A stretch of DNA of 64,000 nucleotides, taken from the NCBI RefSeq assembly GCF_000350225.1, contig NW_005179146.1:1-64000 (forward strand), in the 5' to 3' direction. Below, in pieces: positions 1 through 8,494 of this stretch. Position 1 is the first letter of the stretch. Each line of letters opens with the position of its first letter. Position numbers and translations under genes: made by a program. Under the pieces are notes generated by a model that worked only from the letters and a program-made list of their open reading frames with translations, was not told where the DNA came from and did no database searches. The DNA comes from Chondrus crispus. Lineage: Eukaryota > Rhodophyta > Florideophyceae > Gigartinales > Gigartinaceae.

Positions 1-1
1 G

Positions 2-2836
2 ATCGAAGTGACAAGGATGGAAGGTGGGATTGGAGGGGCTGGGGAGCAACAGAGGTCGAGGGAAGCGGGAGAAGTGGAGATCAAGCAAGGAGAGAGCTGT
101 GTGACTCTCGTATTGGGAAGCGGGGAAGAAGCACAAGACCAGACGGGCAGGATCAAGACGGTTGAGTTGACAATAACGGCGATGTGCGCCCCGCAACAGA
201 CTAAGCTCGATGTTCGACTCCAGTACACAAGCGAGCATGTGCATGAAGTGAGTGTACGGTTACGTCGTGGGGAAAATGGTGCAGAGGGGGTGTTCGAGTG
301 GGAGTGGTGGCGAGATGCGGCGATGGGGCGCATGGAGGGCCTAAAGCGATGGCAAGAGAATCACGAAATGGAAGCAGTGGAATTCCGTACGTCTAGACTC
401 CCAATAGACTCTGGTTTGCGGATTGTGGATTCAGCGGTAAGGGAGAGTGGGCATGAGTTTGTGACGTGGGCGGGATGGGAACCGTTCCGAACGAAACATT
501 GCAAACTTGAAGTTGAGAGTGAGAAACTGCTGGTGGAGTTTGCCGTGACACGGCAGCCTGAGTCCCTTGTTGCGAAAAATAAGAAAATAACTTACAGTGT
601 CAACCGTATGGTGGGAAGGAGACGCTCTGTCGGGTATGCAGAAGCAAAGCGTGAGTCGATCCGTGATGGGTGTCTCATTGTGAGAGAAGCACTTATAGAA
701 GGCACGAGGGTTGTGGAAAGTGGCACGGCGCTGTCGAACCAGACTGAAGACACCAAGGACGTGATTCGTAAGGCCGAGAATCTGATTGGCGGAGGACATG
801 AAAATTTCGGGCGGGCCATTTTTCTGCTCAAGGTAGCGGCACTGGAGAGGAATGACATTGGCGCTCTGTGCACATGTGTGGAGCTTTTGAGGAAAGGGGG
901 GCCGACAGGGATGCATGCGCGGAGGACATCGAACTTGAGAGAAGCGGCGCAAATGATCAAAGCGTTCTTTCATGCTAAGTTGCATACAAGCTTGACATCT
1001 ACGTCAACACGCGGTGACGATGGGTTTGAGAAGTTGTTTGATTTGTTTGCGAAGCTAGTGATGGAGCAGAGTTGTGATGGAGTGATCGTGGATTTGTTCG
1101 TACATGCGCTCGAAACTGCGATTGAGTTTGACGTGGCCGGAAACCGTCGAAAATTTCATGCATGGATACGAAAAGCGATTGTGTGTTCCCGGAAATGGAA
1201 TCAGTTGGACAAGCTTGCCAATTTTTCGAACTTGGGGGTTGGAAATGGAAATGGCGGGGATGTGAAGTCGAGGGAGGCAAAAGGTGATGGTGCTGGAAAG
1301 GAGGCCTTTTTCTCCGAAGGAAAGGTGACCGAGTGTGACGACATGACGTATGATCTTGTTGGCAAGGCTTTACTGGAACGCATGATAAGCGAATACGCGA
1401 CGTTGTCTTCAAGAGAAGGAATTTGGATTGTGCTGGGTACTGCCGGACAGGGGGCTCCTCGGTGTGCGAGAGAGAGACAATATGCGGGAAGTCAGGATGA
1501 GAATTCAAGCGCAAACGCCATGAATAGGCTTGGAAATATTTTCTCGCTAGGGGCACGAGGGGTGGGTCGTGACGCTCCACAAGCCGAACTTCTATACGAG
1601 ACTGCGATCGAAGAGAATGAAAACTGTACGGCGATGGTGAACCTGGGTGTTTTGGTGCAACAAGGTGCCGAAGGAGTAGAGCGTGACGCAGTGCGATCTA
1701 TGGAGCTGTATGAGCGCGCTATCGAGAAGGGTGAGCACGTCGATGCGATGAATAACCTCGGTTTTTTGCTCTCAGAAGGTGCCGAAGGAGTAGAGCGTGA
1801 TGCAGTGCGATGTATGGAGCTGTATGAGCGCGCTATCGAGAAGGGTGAGCACGTCGGTGCGATGTATAACCTGGGTCTTTTGCTGCAACAAGGTGGGGAA
1901 GGAGTAGAGCGTGACGCAGTGCGATCTATGGAGCTGTATGAGCGCGCTATCGAGAAGGGTGAGCACGTCGGTGCGATGTATAACCTGGGTGTTTTGCTGC
2001 AACAAGGTGGGGAAGGAGTAGAGCGTGACGCAGTGCGATCTATGGAGCTGTATGAGCGCGCTATCGAGAAGAGTGACCACGTCGGTGCGATGTATAACCT
2101 GGGTGTTTTGCTGCAACAAGGTGGGGAAGGAGTAGAGCGTGACGCAGTGCGATCTATGGAGCTGTATGAGCGCGCTATCGAGAAGGGTGAGCACGTCGAT
2201 GCGATGTATAATCTCGCTCTTTTGCTCTCAGAAGGTGCCGGAGTAGAGCGTGACGCAGTGCGATCTATGGAGCTGTATGAGCGCGCTATCGAGGAGGGTG
2301 AGCACGTCGGTGCGATGAATAACCTGGGTCTTTTGCTGCAGCAAGGTGCCGAAGGAGTAGAGCGTGACGCAGTGCGATCTATGGAGCTGTATGAGCGCGC
2401 TGTCGAGAAGGGTGACGACGTCGATGCAATGGTGAACCTGGGTGTTTTGCTCAAAGAAGGTGCCGAAGGAGTAGAGCGTAACGCGGTGCGCGCCGTGGCA
2501 CTGTATGATCGTGCAATGGCGAAAGGAAATTCCGGTAACGCGACTTGCAATCTTGCGATGACGTTATGGGACGGGGCGGAAGGGGTGGAGCGCAATGCAG
2601 TGCGTGCGGTGCAGCTGTTTGAGATGGACATCAAGGAACGGAAGCAGAGCGAGTCAATGGTGTGTCTTGGAAACATGTTGCGGGACGGGGCGGACGGGGT
2701 GGCCCGCGACACGGATCGGGCGATACAGTTGTACGAGATGGCGGTCGAGGAAGACAAGAACGCGGAGGCGGTAGCCCAACTTGCGGCGTTGCAGCGGGAC
2801 AGATCAGACAGCAGTACGCGGGACGAGGGTGAGTGA
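2..2836 (+). CDS. Sel1-repeat protein, 5' end outside window
   Basis: The frame is already open at base 2 and ends with TGA at 2834-2836; the GTG at base 8 is not a real start, because the paralogue at 54583-60078 shows that about 660 codons lie upstream. The visible part has an unrecognised region (to about 1520) and then 11 full Sel1/TPR-like units of about 38 residues. Each unit has an AMxNLGxLL helix, GAEGVERDAVR and a MELYERAIEKG helix. One unit (near 2240) lacks two residues. The last unit degenerates into RDRSDSSTRDEGE. Sel1 solenoids usually act as protein-binding scaffolds; the role here is unknown. The frame is intact but has six fewer repeats than its paralogue (11 against 17), and the 681-bp length difference fits six 114-bp units plus small indels. 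Confidence 0.9.
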   Translation: MEVTRMEGGIGGAGEQQRSREAGEVEIKQGESCVTLVLGSGEEAQDQTGRIKTVELTITAMCAPQQTKLDVRLQYTSEHVHEVSVRLRRGENGAEGVFEWEWWRDAAMGRMEGLKRWQENHEMEAVEFRTSRLPIDSGLRIVDSAVRESGHEFVTWAGWEPFRTKHCKLEVESEKLLVEFAVTRQPESLVAKNKKITYSVNRMVGRRRSVGYAEAKRESIRDGCLIVREALIEGTRVVESGTALSNQTEDTKDVIRKAENLIGGGHENFGRAIFLLKVAALERNDIGALCTCVELLRKGGPTGMHARRTSNLREAAQMIKAFFHAKLHTSLTSTSTRGDDGFEKLFDLFAKLVMEQSCDGVIVDLFVHALETAIEFDVAGNRRKFHAWIRKAIVCSRKWNQLDKLANFSNLGVGNGNGGDVKSREAKGDGAGKEAFFSEGKVTECDDMTYDLVGKALLERMISEYATLSSREGIWIVLGTAGQGAPRCARERQYAGSQDENSSANAMNRLGNIFSLGARGVGRDAPQAELLYETAIEENENCTAMVNLGVLVQQGAEGVERDAVRSMELYERAIEKGEHVDAMNNLGFLLSEGAEGVERDAVRCMELYERAIEKGEHVGAMYNLGLLLQQGGEGVERDAVRSMELYERAIEKGEHVGAMYNLGVLLQQGGEGVERDAVRSMELYERAIEKSDHVGAMYNLGVLLQQGGEGVERDAVRSMELYERAIEKGEHVDAMYNLALLLSEGAGVERDAVRSMELYERAIEEGEHVGAMNNLGLLLQQGAEGVERDAVRSMELYERAVEKGDDVDAMVNLGVLLKEGAEGVERNAVRAVALYDRAMAKGNSGNATCNLAMTLWDGAEGVERNAVRAVQLFEMDIKERKQSESMVCLGNMLRDGADGVARDTDRAIQLYEMAVEEDKNAEAVAQLAALQRDRSDSSTRDEGE

Positions 2837-2855
2837 GAAGTTCTCACTCACCCTC
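2825..2855. repeat. 31-bp perfect palindrome over the stop codon
   Basis: A 15-bp arm (GAGGGTGAGTGAGAA), one central G and the exact inverted arm. The TGA stop at 2834-2836 lies in the left arm, so the end of the mRNA reading frame would be inside a strong hairpin. It is conserved at 60067-60097. The related pseudogene ending at 53257 has the left arm but not the right. Confidence 0.9.
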
Positions 2856-3546
2856 GCCGCCTTCTCTCTGAGGAAGGCGGGGGCGGGGTGGAAGGCGATG
2901 GCAGTGGCGCGGACAGCGTAATGTAACATATTTTTGGATATATTATTATTGTATAGGACAACAGTAACACGTGTACAGTAGTGCATTCGTCATCGCCGCG
3001 AGGGCCTTCTCCTTCAGCCAGGGAGGAAGACAGGGATAAAGGAGGACGGAGAGGGACGGCAGAGTTGCGGGCGAGTCTCCGACACCTGTAGCCACCGTCA
3101 ACTCGGAGTTAATCGAAAACACTCATCTGTACTCTAACGGTACTCCGTTTCCATTAAAGGCAAAGTAGCCGACTTTCCTGGCTCCCTTACCCGAAGCCAT
3201 CGGTCACCCAGTTTAACCCTGCTGGAACACGTGTTACAAACGTGTAACACGTGTTACACGTGTTACACGTTTCCGCAGAAACGTGTGGCCCTCACTGTAT
3301 CCTCGCTGTTACTGTAATGCACAAGGGGTGCAAGTAACATTCCTTCCACGCCCTCGTTCCCGCTACGTACAAGTATGGTGGGGTACTGTACCCAAAACTG
3401 AACAGTCACCCCAAAAGTTAAACAAACGAAAAATCTGCCCTTTTTATTCCAAAATCAAGATTGAGCACCAGAAATGGACATATCCCCTGACTTCAGGTCC
3501 AACAAATTGGCAATGGCATAAACGCGTTGTTAAAAATAAAATAAAA
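2837..3546 (+). other. 3' flank of Sel1 gene, noncoding
   Basis: No convincing gene. The sequence is shared with 60079-60764, and its first 280 bp also with 53258-53577. It holds a second hairpin-prone GCC/GGC-rich stretch (2857-2880), an AT-rich TATTATTATTGTATA segment near 2940, and an array of overlapping AACACGTGTT palindromes at 3222-3275 that is shorter in the right-hand copy. The probable mRNA 3' end lies here, but I see no definite polyadenylation signal. Confidence 0.6.
3538..3546 (+). repeat. Left target-site duplication of the MULE
   Basis: AAAATAAAA immediately before the MULE terminus. The same 9 bp follow the right terminus at 37926-37934 and occur once at the empty site 60756-60764. 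Nine base pairs is the usual MULE duplication length. Confidence 0.93.
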
Positions 3547-3930
3547 GGGTCATTTTGTCGTTAGGGGGGCGACAAGGTGTTTTTCTTAGCATAAAGCGGG
3601 GCGATTTTGGGTTTTCTTGAGTATCGGGGGGGGGATTTGACAAAATATCAAGATACAGTAGGGCGGGTTTCGATAATGTTCAAGAGAGGGGGGGCGACTT
3701 GATGTCACTTTTTCACTGTCGCCCTACTGTGACTGGACTCAAGGTCAGAATCGTCCTCAACTTTTTTCAAAAGGACTCAAATCGCCCACAGAAATTTCTC
3801 AAAGTGCCATTGTCGCCTTGTTCCTCGCAAAGTCGCCCCCCTATTCCCTACCTTGAGCTCGTATCTACTCTGTCCCTTGTCTTTCCCAAAATGTCCACGA
3901 TTTCTCAATAAACCGTCCTCGCGCTTCGTC
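3547..3930 (+). repeat. Left terminal/subterminal region of MULE
   Basis: The outermost 80 bp match the reverse complement of 37840-37925 (shared GGGGGG-CGACA and GGTGTTTTTCTTA). Further in is an array of short GGGGGGCGA-type motifs every 30-40 bp (near 3563, 3595, 3628, 3687). From about 3715 the motif switches strand to TCGCCC (3719, 3781, 3813, 3832). This resembles transposase-binding subterminal repeats and may also contain the promoter. Confidence 0.75.
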
Positions 3931-3932
3931 AT

Positions 3933-4598
3933 TTGTCTACAGTTGAGATCGAAGTAACCTCTGTGGTGAATATCTTTTCCGTCGGGTCGTCGGTAAAGGC
4001 CATAAAACGAAGCTATCGCAGGTTGGCGCTTCTTGTACATCCAGACCGCGTTGGTGACAAAGACAAGCGTGGGGTACAGCGGTGCATGAGTATTCTTTCT
4101 CGAGCTATTGAACAGGTGAATACAGAAGAAGCATATGAGACTATTTTGCGGAACCAGTTCTTTGTGAATCGTTCAGACGACTTCAATATATCAACAAGGG
4201 TTAGGTTTACCCGCTGCTCCATACCGAAAGAGCGACATGTGCGAAATCACGAAATGAAGCTGCAGATGGAACGGGAGGAAGTGGAGGAATCAAGGCGTCA
4301 AGAAACAAGGCACGCGGAATCTACACAAGATGGCGTCCGATCTGCGCCCGCCAGCAGCACCGCACCGCATCCAACTGAATCTTCGCGTCCCACCCCCAAC
4401 TCTAGTCCCACCCTCAACTCTAATACAGGGCATGAGGCCAGGGCAGCTCCTGAGCACGATACACCAGAATATGCACCAGAATTTGCTCCAGAGCAGAATG
4501 AGGACGACAGTGAAAGTAGTGATTTTCCTGGGAAAGAAGGCAGTGATGAACAAAATTGCACATTGGAGGATGAGACGTGTTCCGATTTTGGTGATCCT
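3933..4598 (+). pseudogene. J-domain N-terminal half of MULE transposase gene
   Basis: Open frame from a TAA at 3909 to the e1 insertion at 4599. There is no ATG ahead of the domain (nearest upstream codon usable is TTG at 3933), so the first exon or start may be lost; a CTACAG acceptor-like site precedes it. Residues about 10-65 look like a J-domain: a hydrophobic helix I, then KAIKRSYRRLALLVHPDR with the HPD loop at 4038-4046, then a third helix. After it come a Glu/Arg-rich helix and a Ser/Pro/acidic linker. The last codon before the insertion (CCT, 4596-4598) joins in frame to GTC at 35321 once e1 and one copy of its duplication are removed. J-domains recruit Hsp70; why a transposase would carry one is unknown. 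Disrupted by e1. Confidence 0.8.
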
Positions 4599-4956
4599 TG
4601 TAGTATAACCCCCCCTGGGGGCTTTTTAGTTAGATTGGATCAACAACAGGATCCCCTACGGTAGAGCTCGACGCTCTACAGTACAACCGCGCGTGTCCAC
4701 GTGTACACGACGGGGACAAGGGAGACGCGCATACACGTGCACACGTGTACCACGCGCGAACGAAGCGGGCAAGCACCACGGGTGATACGTGTACTGTCAG
4801 CCTCGACATATCTGACAGTATTACAGTGCAGGCCGACCTGCACTACAGTAGGCCGCTACAGTACCTCGGTCCTGTAGTGTTATGATAGATTGTTTTGTAT
4901 ATTAAATATGGAGCGGACCGGCGGCGGTGGAGGGGGACAAGCACAGACTTGTCACC
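4599..4956 (+). repeat. e1 5' LTR, part 1
   Basis: Begins TGTAGTATAACC. The first 97 bp match the start of the 3' LTR at 35123; the rest is missing from that LTR. It is rich in GTACAC/GTGTAC palindromes and ends at the e2 insertion; TCACC (4952-4956) is the duplicated target. It resumes at 16022. Confidence 0.88.
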
Positions 4957-5565
4957 TGTGGTACAACTCTCCTCAAACCCTAGCGGGCGAGAGGCTCGGA
5001 GGATGAGCCGAGGGAGCTCGCGACGCGAGACGCGCGGCGCGCGGTTACCGAACGGTCGGACTTGCGAAAAGGGAGTGGCACACTGGCCGGTTACGCGCCG
5101 TCGTCCCCGAGGTGCTAGATCGGAGACGACCGGTAACGGGTTAGAAGCCAACGCGCGAGAGAATACCGAAACGGCAGTACGTAGGCGCGAAAGGGAGGGG
5201 GGCAAGTCTGCCCCCCGTGTTTACTGCGAGGACGGTGTCCAGGTCTTAACCCCTCAGAGGGACGCCCGGGACACCTGTCCAATACAGTACCTGTCACTTA
5301 CTGTGGACCAGGTACTGTACGCGATTGAAAATCTAGCGCCGTCATTACACTACCGCACGGATCCTCACACTACGCGCTTGCATTACACTGCGCGCGCATT
5401 ATCCCCACACGGTTCCTTACACTACACGTGTACCCAAGCGTACACCTGTCACTTTCTGCGCCCGTTCGGTAATCATGCGTATTACACGTGGGCCACGGTG
5501 CCCCGTGCCCGCTGCGCGCGGCCGCTCCTACTGTACACCGACCGCGGATCGGTCGTTGTACCACA
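4957..5565 (-). repeat. e2 3' LTR
   Basis: 609 bp, bounded by TGTGGTACAAC and GTTGTACCACA, paired with 15409-16016. The plus strand is open through the LTR in the frame of the downstream antisense ORF, but that is probably accidental. Confidence 0.95.
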
Positions 5566-5720
5566 GACCCCCTTCCTGATCTGTCGCCACATCCTCGTGG
5601 CGACCACATTTCCTTCCCAGCGGTCCCCTCGATCTCTTCCACAACCTGTGCGTGCGATGACCGGACGGAAGCCTCTTCGCGCGGACGAGCACGCCTCGTG
5701 GCTCTTCACCGACCTGACGG

Positions 5721-5727
5721 TATATAA
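5721..5727 (+). promoter_or_regulatory. TATA box for antisense ORF of e2
   Basis: TATATAA, 155 bp inside the element from the 3' LTR. No ATG occurs between about 25 bp downstream of it and the ATG at 5894, which has a strong context (ACCATGG). This arrangement fits a dedicated promoter for the plus-strand ORF. Confidence 0.5.
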
Positions 5728-5893
5728 GTCGGGTATATCGTCCGATTCGGATAGCGCGGCTTCTGTCTCCTCCCACGCGAACCTCCCAGGACCACCAACT
5801 CCAACACAGCACTCCCCCACACTTCACCAACAATCCTCCAATCCTTCCCCAGACGACGACATTCCTTTATCCCAACTCTTCCCACGACCGACC

Positions 5894-8137
5894 ATGGACC
5901 ACAGCAACACCCCCGTGGACGCGCTTCCGATCGGTGCGCCGTCGAGCCCCAGGAGGGCTCCGGCGTTACCCGGGTCGACTCCCGCGTTTCAGCCGCAGCG
6001 CGCTCGCCGCGGCGGAACAGAGTCGACCACCAATTTGGCCGAGCCCGCGACGCGCTCGCGAGCTGATGCGTCCGATCCGGTCGCTGCGCCACCGATAGAA
6101 GAACGACCGACCTGGCCCTCGCCGCTGCCCTCCGAGGGCGTTGCTCCAAGGACGGTTGAGGCGGGTCCGGCGTACCCCGCGGTACTGCCCCTGCCTCCCA
6201 TGTCGCCGCTGCTTGCCGCGGGCACGGCGTCGCCAAGAGCCGATTTCGGTACTGTGCGCGAGAAGCTGGCACCGCCGGCTGTCCTGCTCTCGCCGCGAGC
6301 CGAGCGGGGGTCGGCGCTATCGCTCGGGCGGGCCTTCACGACCCCCAGCGCGCCGAATTGGCTGAGAAGTGGCGTCAAGTCCGTCCGGTCGCTGCTGCCC
6401 GGGTCCTCGATGGACCACCGGCGGCGGCGAGCCCGGCGACGCGCTTCCGGTCGCAAGCCTCCGATGACGGTCGACGAATACGTGCGGCGCCGCCTCTTGG
6501 ACTCGGCGCGATTTCAGGCAGTCCCTGCGAATCATGCCATCGTGACTCCGTCCGGGCGGGGTAGCGTGGCGCAGCAGAATCGGGCGGGCGCTTGGCAGGC
6601 CCGATGGCGACACGTGCCGTGCCGTACACCCGCCGCGAGTGGCAGCGACTTGCTCTACGTCCGGTGCGGTGGCGAGGAGCGGTACCACGTCACGCTCCTC
6701 AACCTATTCGGTCGGTACAGGCGCTACGATGGCGTCGTGCCGGACATCCGCTTGGTGGCCTTCCCGCGCCCTTTCGACAACTGGTACAGCATCGCGGACC
6801 GCGGCCGGTGGGGCGAGGACGCTGCGCGGGAGAGTCGGCTGCGCTGGCGCCGTGTAGATGACTTCTTCCACATGTGGCACAACACCGAGTTTTTCTCGGT
6901 GCCCAGCGCAGCGCGGCGAGGCATGTATCCTTCGCTCCCTCCGGACTGGCCGGACCTCGAGGCACCGGAGCACCTTTGCGTGCCGACGCCGAGTGCGATG
7001 GCCTACGTCGCGGCGCATTGGTTGCCACGCGGTCGAGCGGAGTCAGCCGAAACGGAACGTACGCGCACGCTTGTGCGCGCGATCGTCTTGTCCAAATGGG
7101 CGGTGCTCGCGTTGTTGTGCTTCCTTCGGGCTGCCCGCGAGGGGTTGCCGTTCTTCACGAAGTGCCCCGACCCCCGGTTGGCTGCGAGGCGAGACGAGCC
7201 GCTCGGTGAGCGCGGCGTGCTCTTCCGCCTCTCGGTGGGGCTGATTGCCCTCATCCGTTCGGTCGGCGTCAAGGAAATCCTCGACGGTACTGCGTACGAC
7301 GCGGCGCGCGCGGAACAGCTCCTGACCCTCACGGCAAGTTTGGACTGGACCGGCCGGCCGGGCTTCGTATGGTTCAGCTGGGCCCGCGGCTGCGCGTTAG
7401 ACATGCCGCCTTGGGTCAGCGACGAAGCGGGCGCGGTCGGCGACGACGCGGCATACGGAACCGTTGAAGCGGAAGTCGTTTACGAGGCACCGGCCGATGA
7501 CGGTGGTGGGTCCTCGCTCGCGATCGCTGCCGATACGGTGGCGCCTGTCGCTACGCTCGCGCTACCCGCTCCCGGAGGGTCCACTCGTGTGGGCTCCATC
7601 CAGAGCGAGTCGCCAAAGGGGGTCGCTCAGGAGCGGCGCGACTTAAGGCGTCCGGTCGGTGAGGCGGGATTTTCGGACCCACCCCCGGTCACTCAGCATA
7701 TAAGCGCGGTGACCGGGGCCGAAACCGTATCGCGACCAGCAACGATGCCGAAACCTCCCACAAGTCAACCGCTCGGTCGAGTTCCCCCGGAGCGCCTCCG
7801 GGAGGAGGCCGCGCTCGCGGCACTGCAGTATGCTTGCTCCTTTGAGGGGGCGGACGCCCCCTCCTCGGTCGAGGCGGCGCTACTGCAGGCGCGCGATTGG
7901 ATGCTCCGGGTTCGGCAGCTCGAGAAGACCGTCGCGGTGTTACAGGAATCCTCTGCCGCGGCGACGCGCGAGCGTGCCGAGCATCACGCAAAGTTGCGCT
8001 CCGTACAGGACGTCCTTGCAGTGGTGAGCCAACGCCTGGCGGCGCCCCCGATGTCTTCGTCGACAGTCGGGGCCTCGCGCCCCGCGCCCGACGACGTCGA
8101 ACCGGCGCCCTCGGCGAAGCGCTCGCGCCACTTCTAG
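5894..8137 (+). CDS. Antisense ORF of e2, unknown protein with C-terminal coiled coil
   Basis: 747 codons, opposite in strand to gag-pol and located between pol and the 3' LTR. I chose the ATG at 5894 because it is the first after the TATA box; the frame is open further upstream and an ATG at 5657 is an alternative. The N-terminal 190 residues are Pro/Ser/Ala-rich and probably disordered, with a basic RRRRARRRASGRK patch. A central globular part (about residues 195-500) is rich in Trp, Tyr and Phe (DDFFHMWHNTEFF). A likely coiled coil spans about 665-713, and the tail SAKRSRHF is basic. No CCHC, RT, protease or membrane segment is seen. I do not recognise the family. Antisense extra ORFs are known in some plant Ty3/gypsy elements, with unknown function. 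Confidence 0.7.
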   Translation: MDHSNTPVDALPIGAPSSPRRAPALPGSTPAFQPQRARRGGTESTTNLAEPATRSRADASDPVAAPPIEERPTWPSPLPSEGVAPRTVEAGPAYPAVLPLPPMSPLLAAGTASPRADFGTVREKLAPPAVLLSPRAERGSALSLGRAFTTPSAPNWLRSGVKSVRSLLPGSSMDHRRRRARRRASGRKPPMTVDEYVRRRLLDSARFQAVPANHAIVTPSGRGSVAQQNRAGAWQARWRHVPCRTPAASGSDLLYVRCGGEERYHVTLLNLFGRYRRYDGVVPDIRLVAFPRPFDNWYSIADRGRWGEDAARESRLRWRRVDDFFHMWHNTEFFSVPSAARRGMYPSLPPDWPDLEAPEHLCVPTPSAMAYVAAHWLPRGRAESAETERTRTLVRAIVLSKWAVLALLCFLRAAREGLPFFTKCPDPRLAARRDEPLGERGVLFRLSVGLIALIRSVGVKEILDGTAYDAARAEQLLTLTASLDWTGRPGFVWFSWARGCALDMPPWVSDEAGAVGDDAAYGTVEAEVVYEAPADDGGGSSLAIAADTVAPVATLALPAPGGSTRVGSIQSESPKGVAQERRDLRRPVGEAGFSDPPPVTQHISAVTGAETVSRPATMPKPPTSQPLGRVPPERLREEAALAALQYACSFEGADAPSSVEAALLQARDWMLRVRQLEKTVAVLQESSAAATRERAEHHAKLRSVQDVLAVVSQRLAAPPMSSSTVGASRPAPDDVEPAPSAKRSRHF

Positions 8138-8494
8138 ACACCGGCTTGCCGAGCGTCTCCTCCCTTACGTAGTACAGTAGGGGCATTGCCCGGATTAAAC
8201 GAAACCGATTATCGGTGCTCTTCTCCCTCGCCAACTTGCGCAATTAAATCGTACTTCGGGCTACGTTTCCCCCCCCCTAAGGTAAATAAAAATCGTAGCC
8301 CGGTTCCGCGAACGGTATTGCACGCGCGCGGGCGAGACGGAGCCGATGGCACCGACACTGGAAAACCGCAAATCGGACGGCTTTGGGCCGGAAACCATCG
8401 ACGGACGTCGCCTCCTTGTCGGTTTGATCCTGTAGCGGTGCGCGTGCGAATACGAGCGTCCGAGCGGTTCGGTGTGAAGCCGCGAAGCGTCGCG
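8138..8494. other. Gap between convergent antisense ORF and pol of e2
   Basis: No gene. The run of nine C at 8269-8277 is a polypurine tract on the element's sense strand about 220 nt past the pol stop, similar in place to the internal polypurine motif of e3. The two genes converge here, so their 3' ends would lie in this interval. Confidence 0.5.

Larger units (their letters stand above)
1..3546 (+). repeat. Segmental duplication, left copy, first part
   Basis: Nearly identical in direct orientation to 56562-60764 (window base 1 corresponds to 56562). It covers the 3' part of a Sel1-repeat gene and its 3' flank. The match resumes at 37926 on the far side of the transposon nest. The duplication runs off the left edge of the window. 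The main differences between copies are the number of 114-bp Sel1 units and small indels such as the 18-bp stretch near 3514-3532. Confidence 0.93.

Noticed and set aside
2..2836. Bacterial origin suggested by Sel1 repeats
   Set aside because: Sel1 repeats occur in eukaryotes as well. Chromodomain retrotransposons, a MULE and pogo elements in the same DNA exclude a bacterial chromosome.
1492..2847. Long minus-strand frames opposite the Sel1 arrays, as also at 58047-59661
   Set aside because: Mirror frames of 114-bp in-frame repeats; the Sel1 consensus is clear on the other strand.
3699..3911. 70-codon frame before the J-domain
   Set aside because: It lies in the MULE subterminal motif array and has no protein features. 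An intron joining its ATG (3891) to 3941 cannot be excluded but is unsupported.
4895..5893. Extension of the e2 antisense ORF into the LTR (1080 codons)
   Set aside because: The extra part translates the LTR, is present as an open frame in the other LTR too, and lies upstream of the TATA box.
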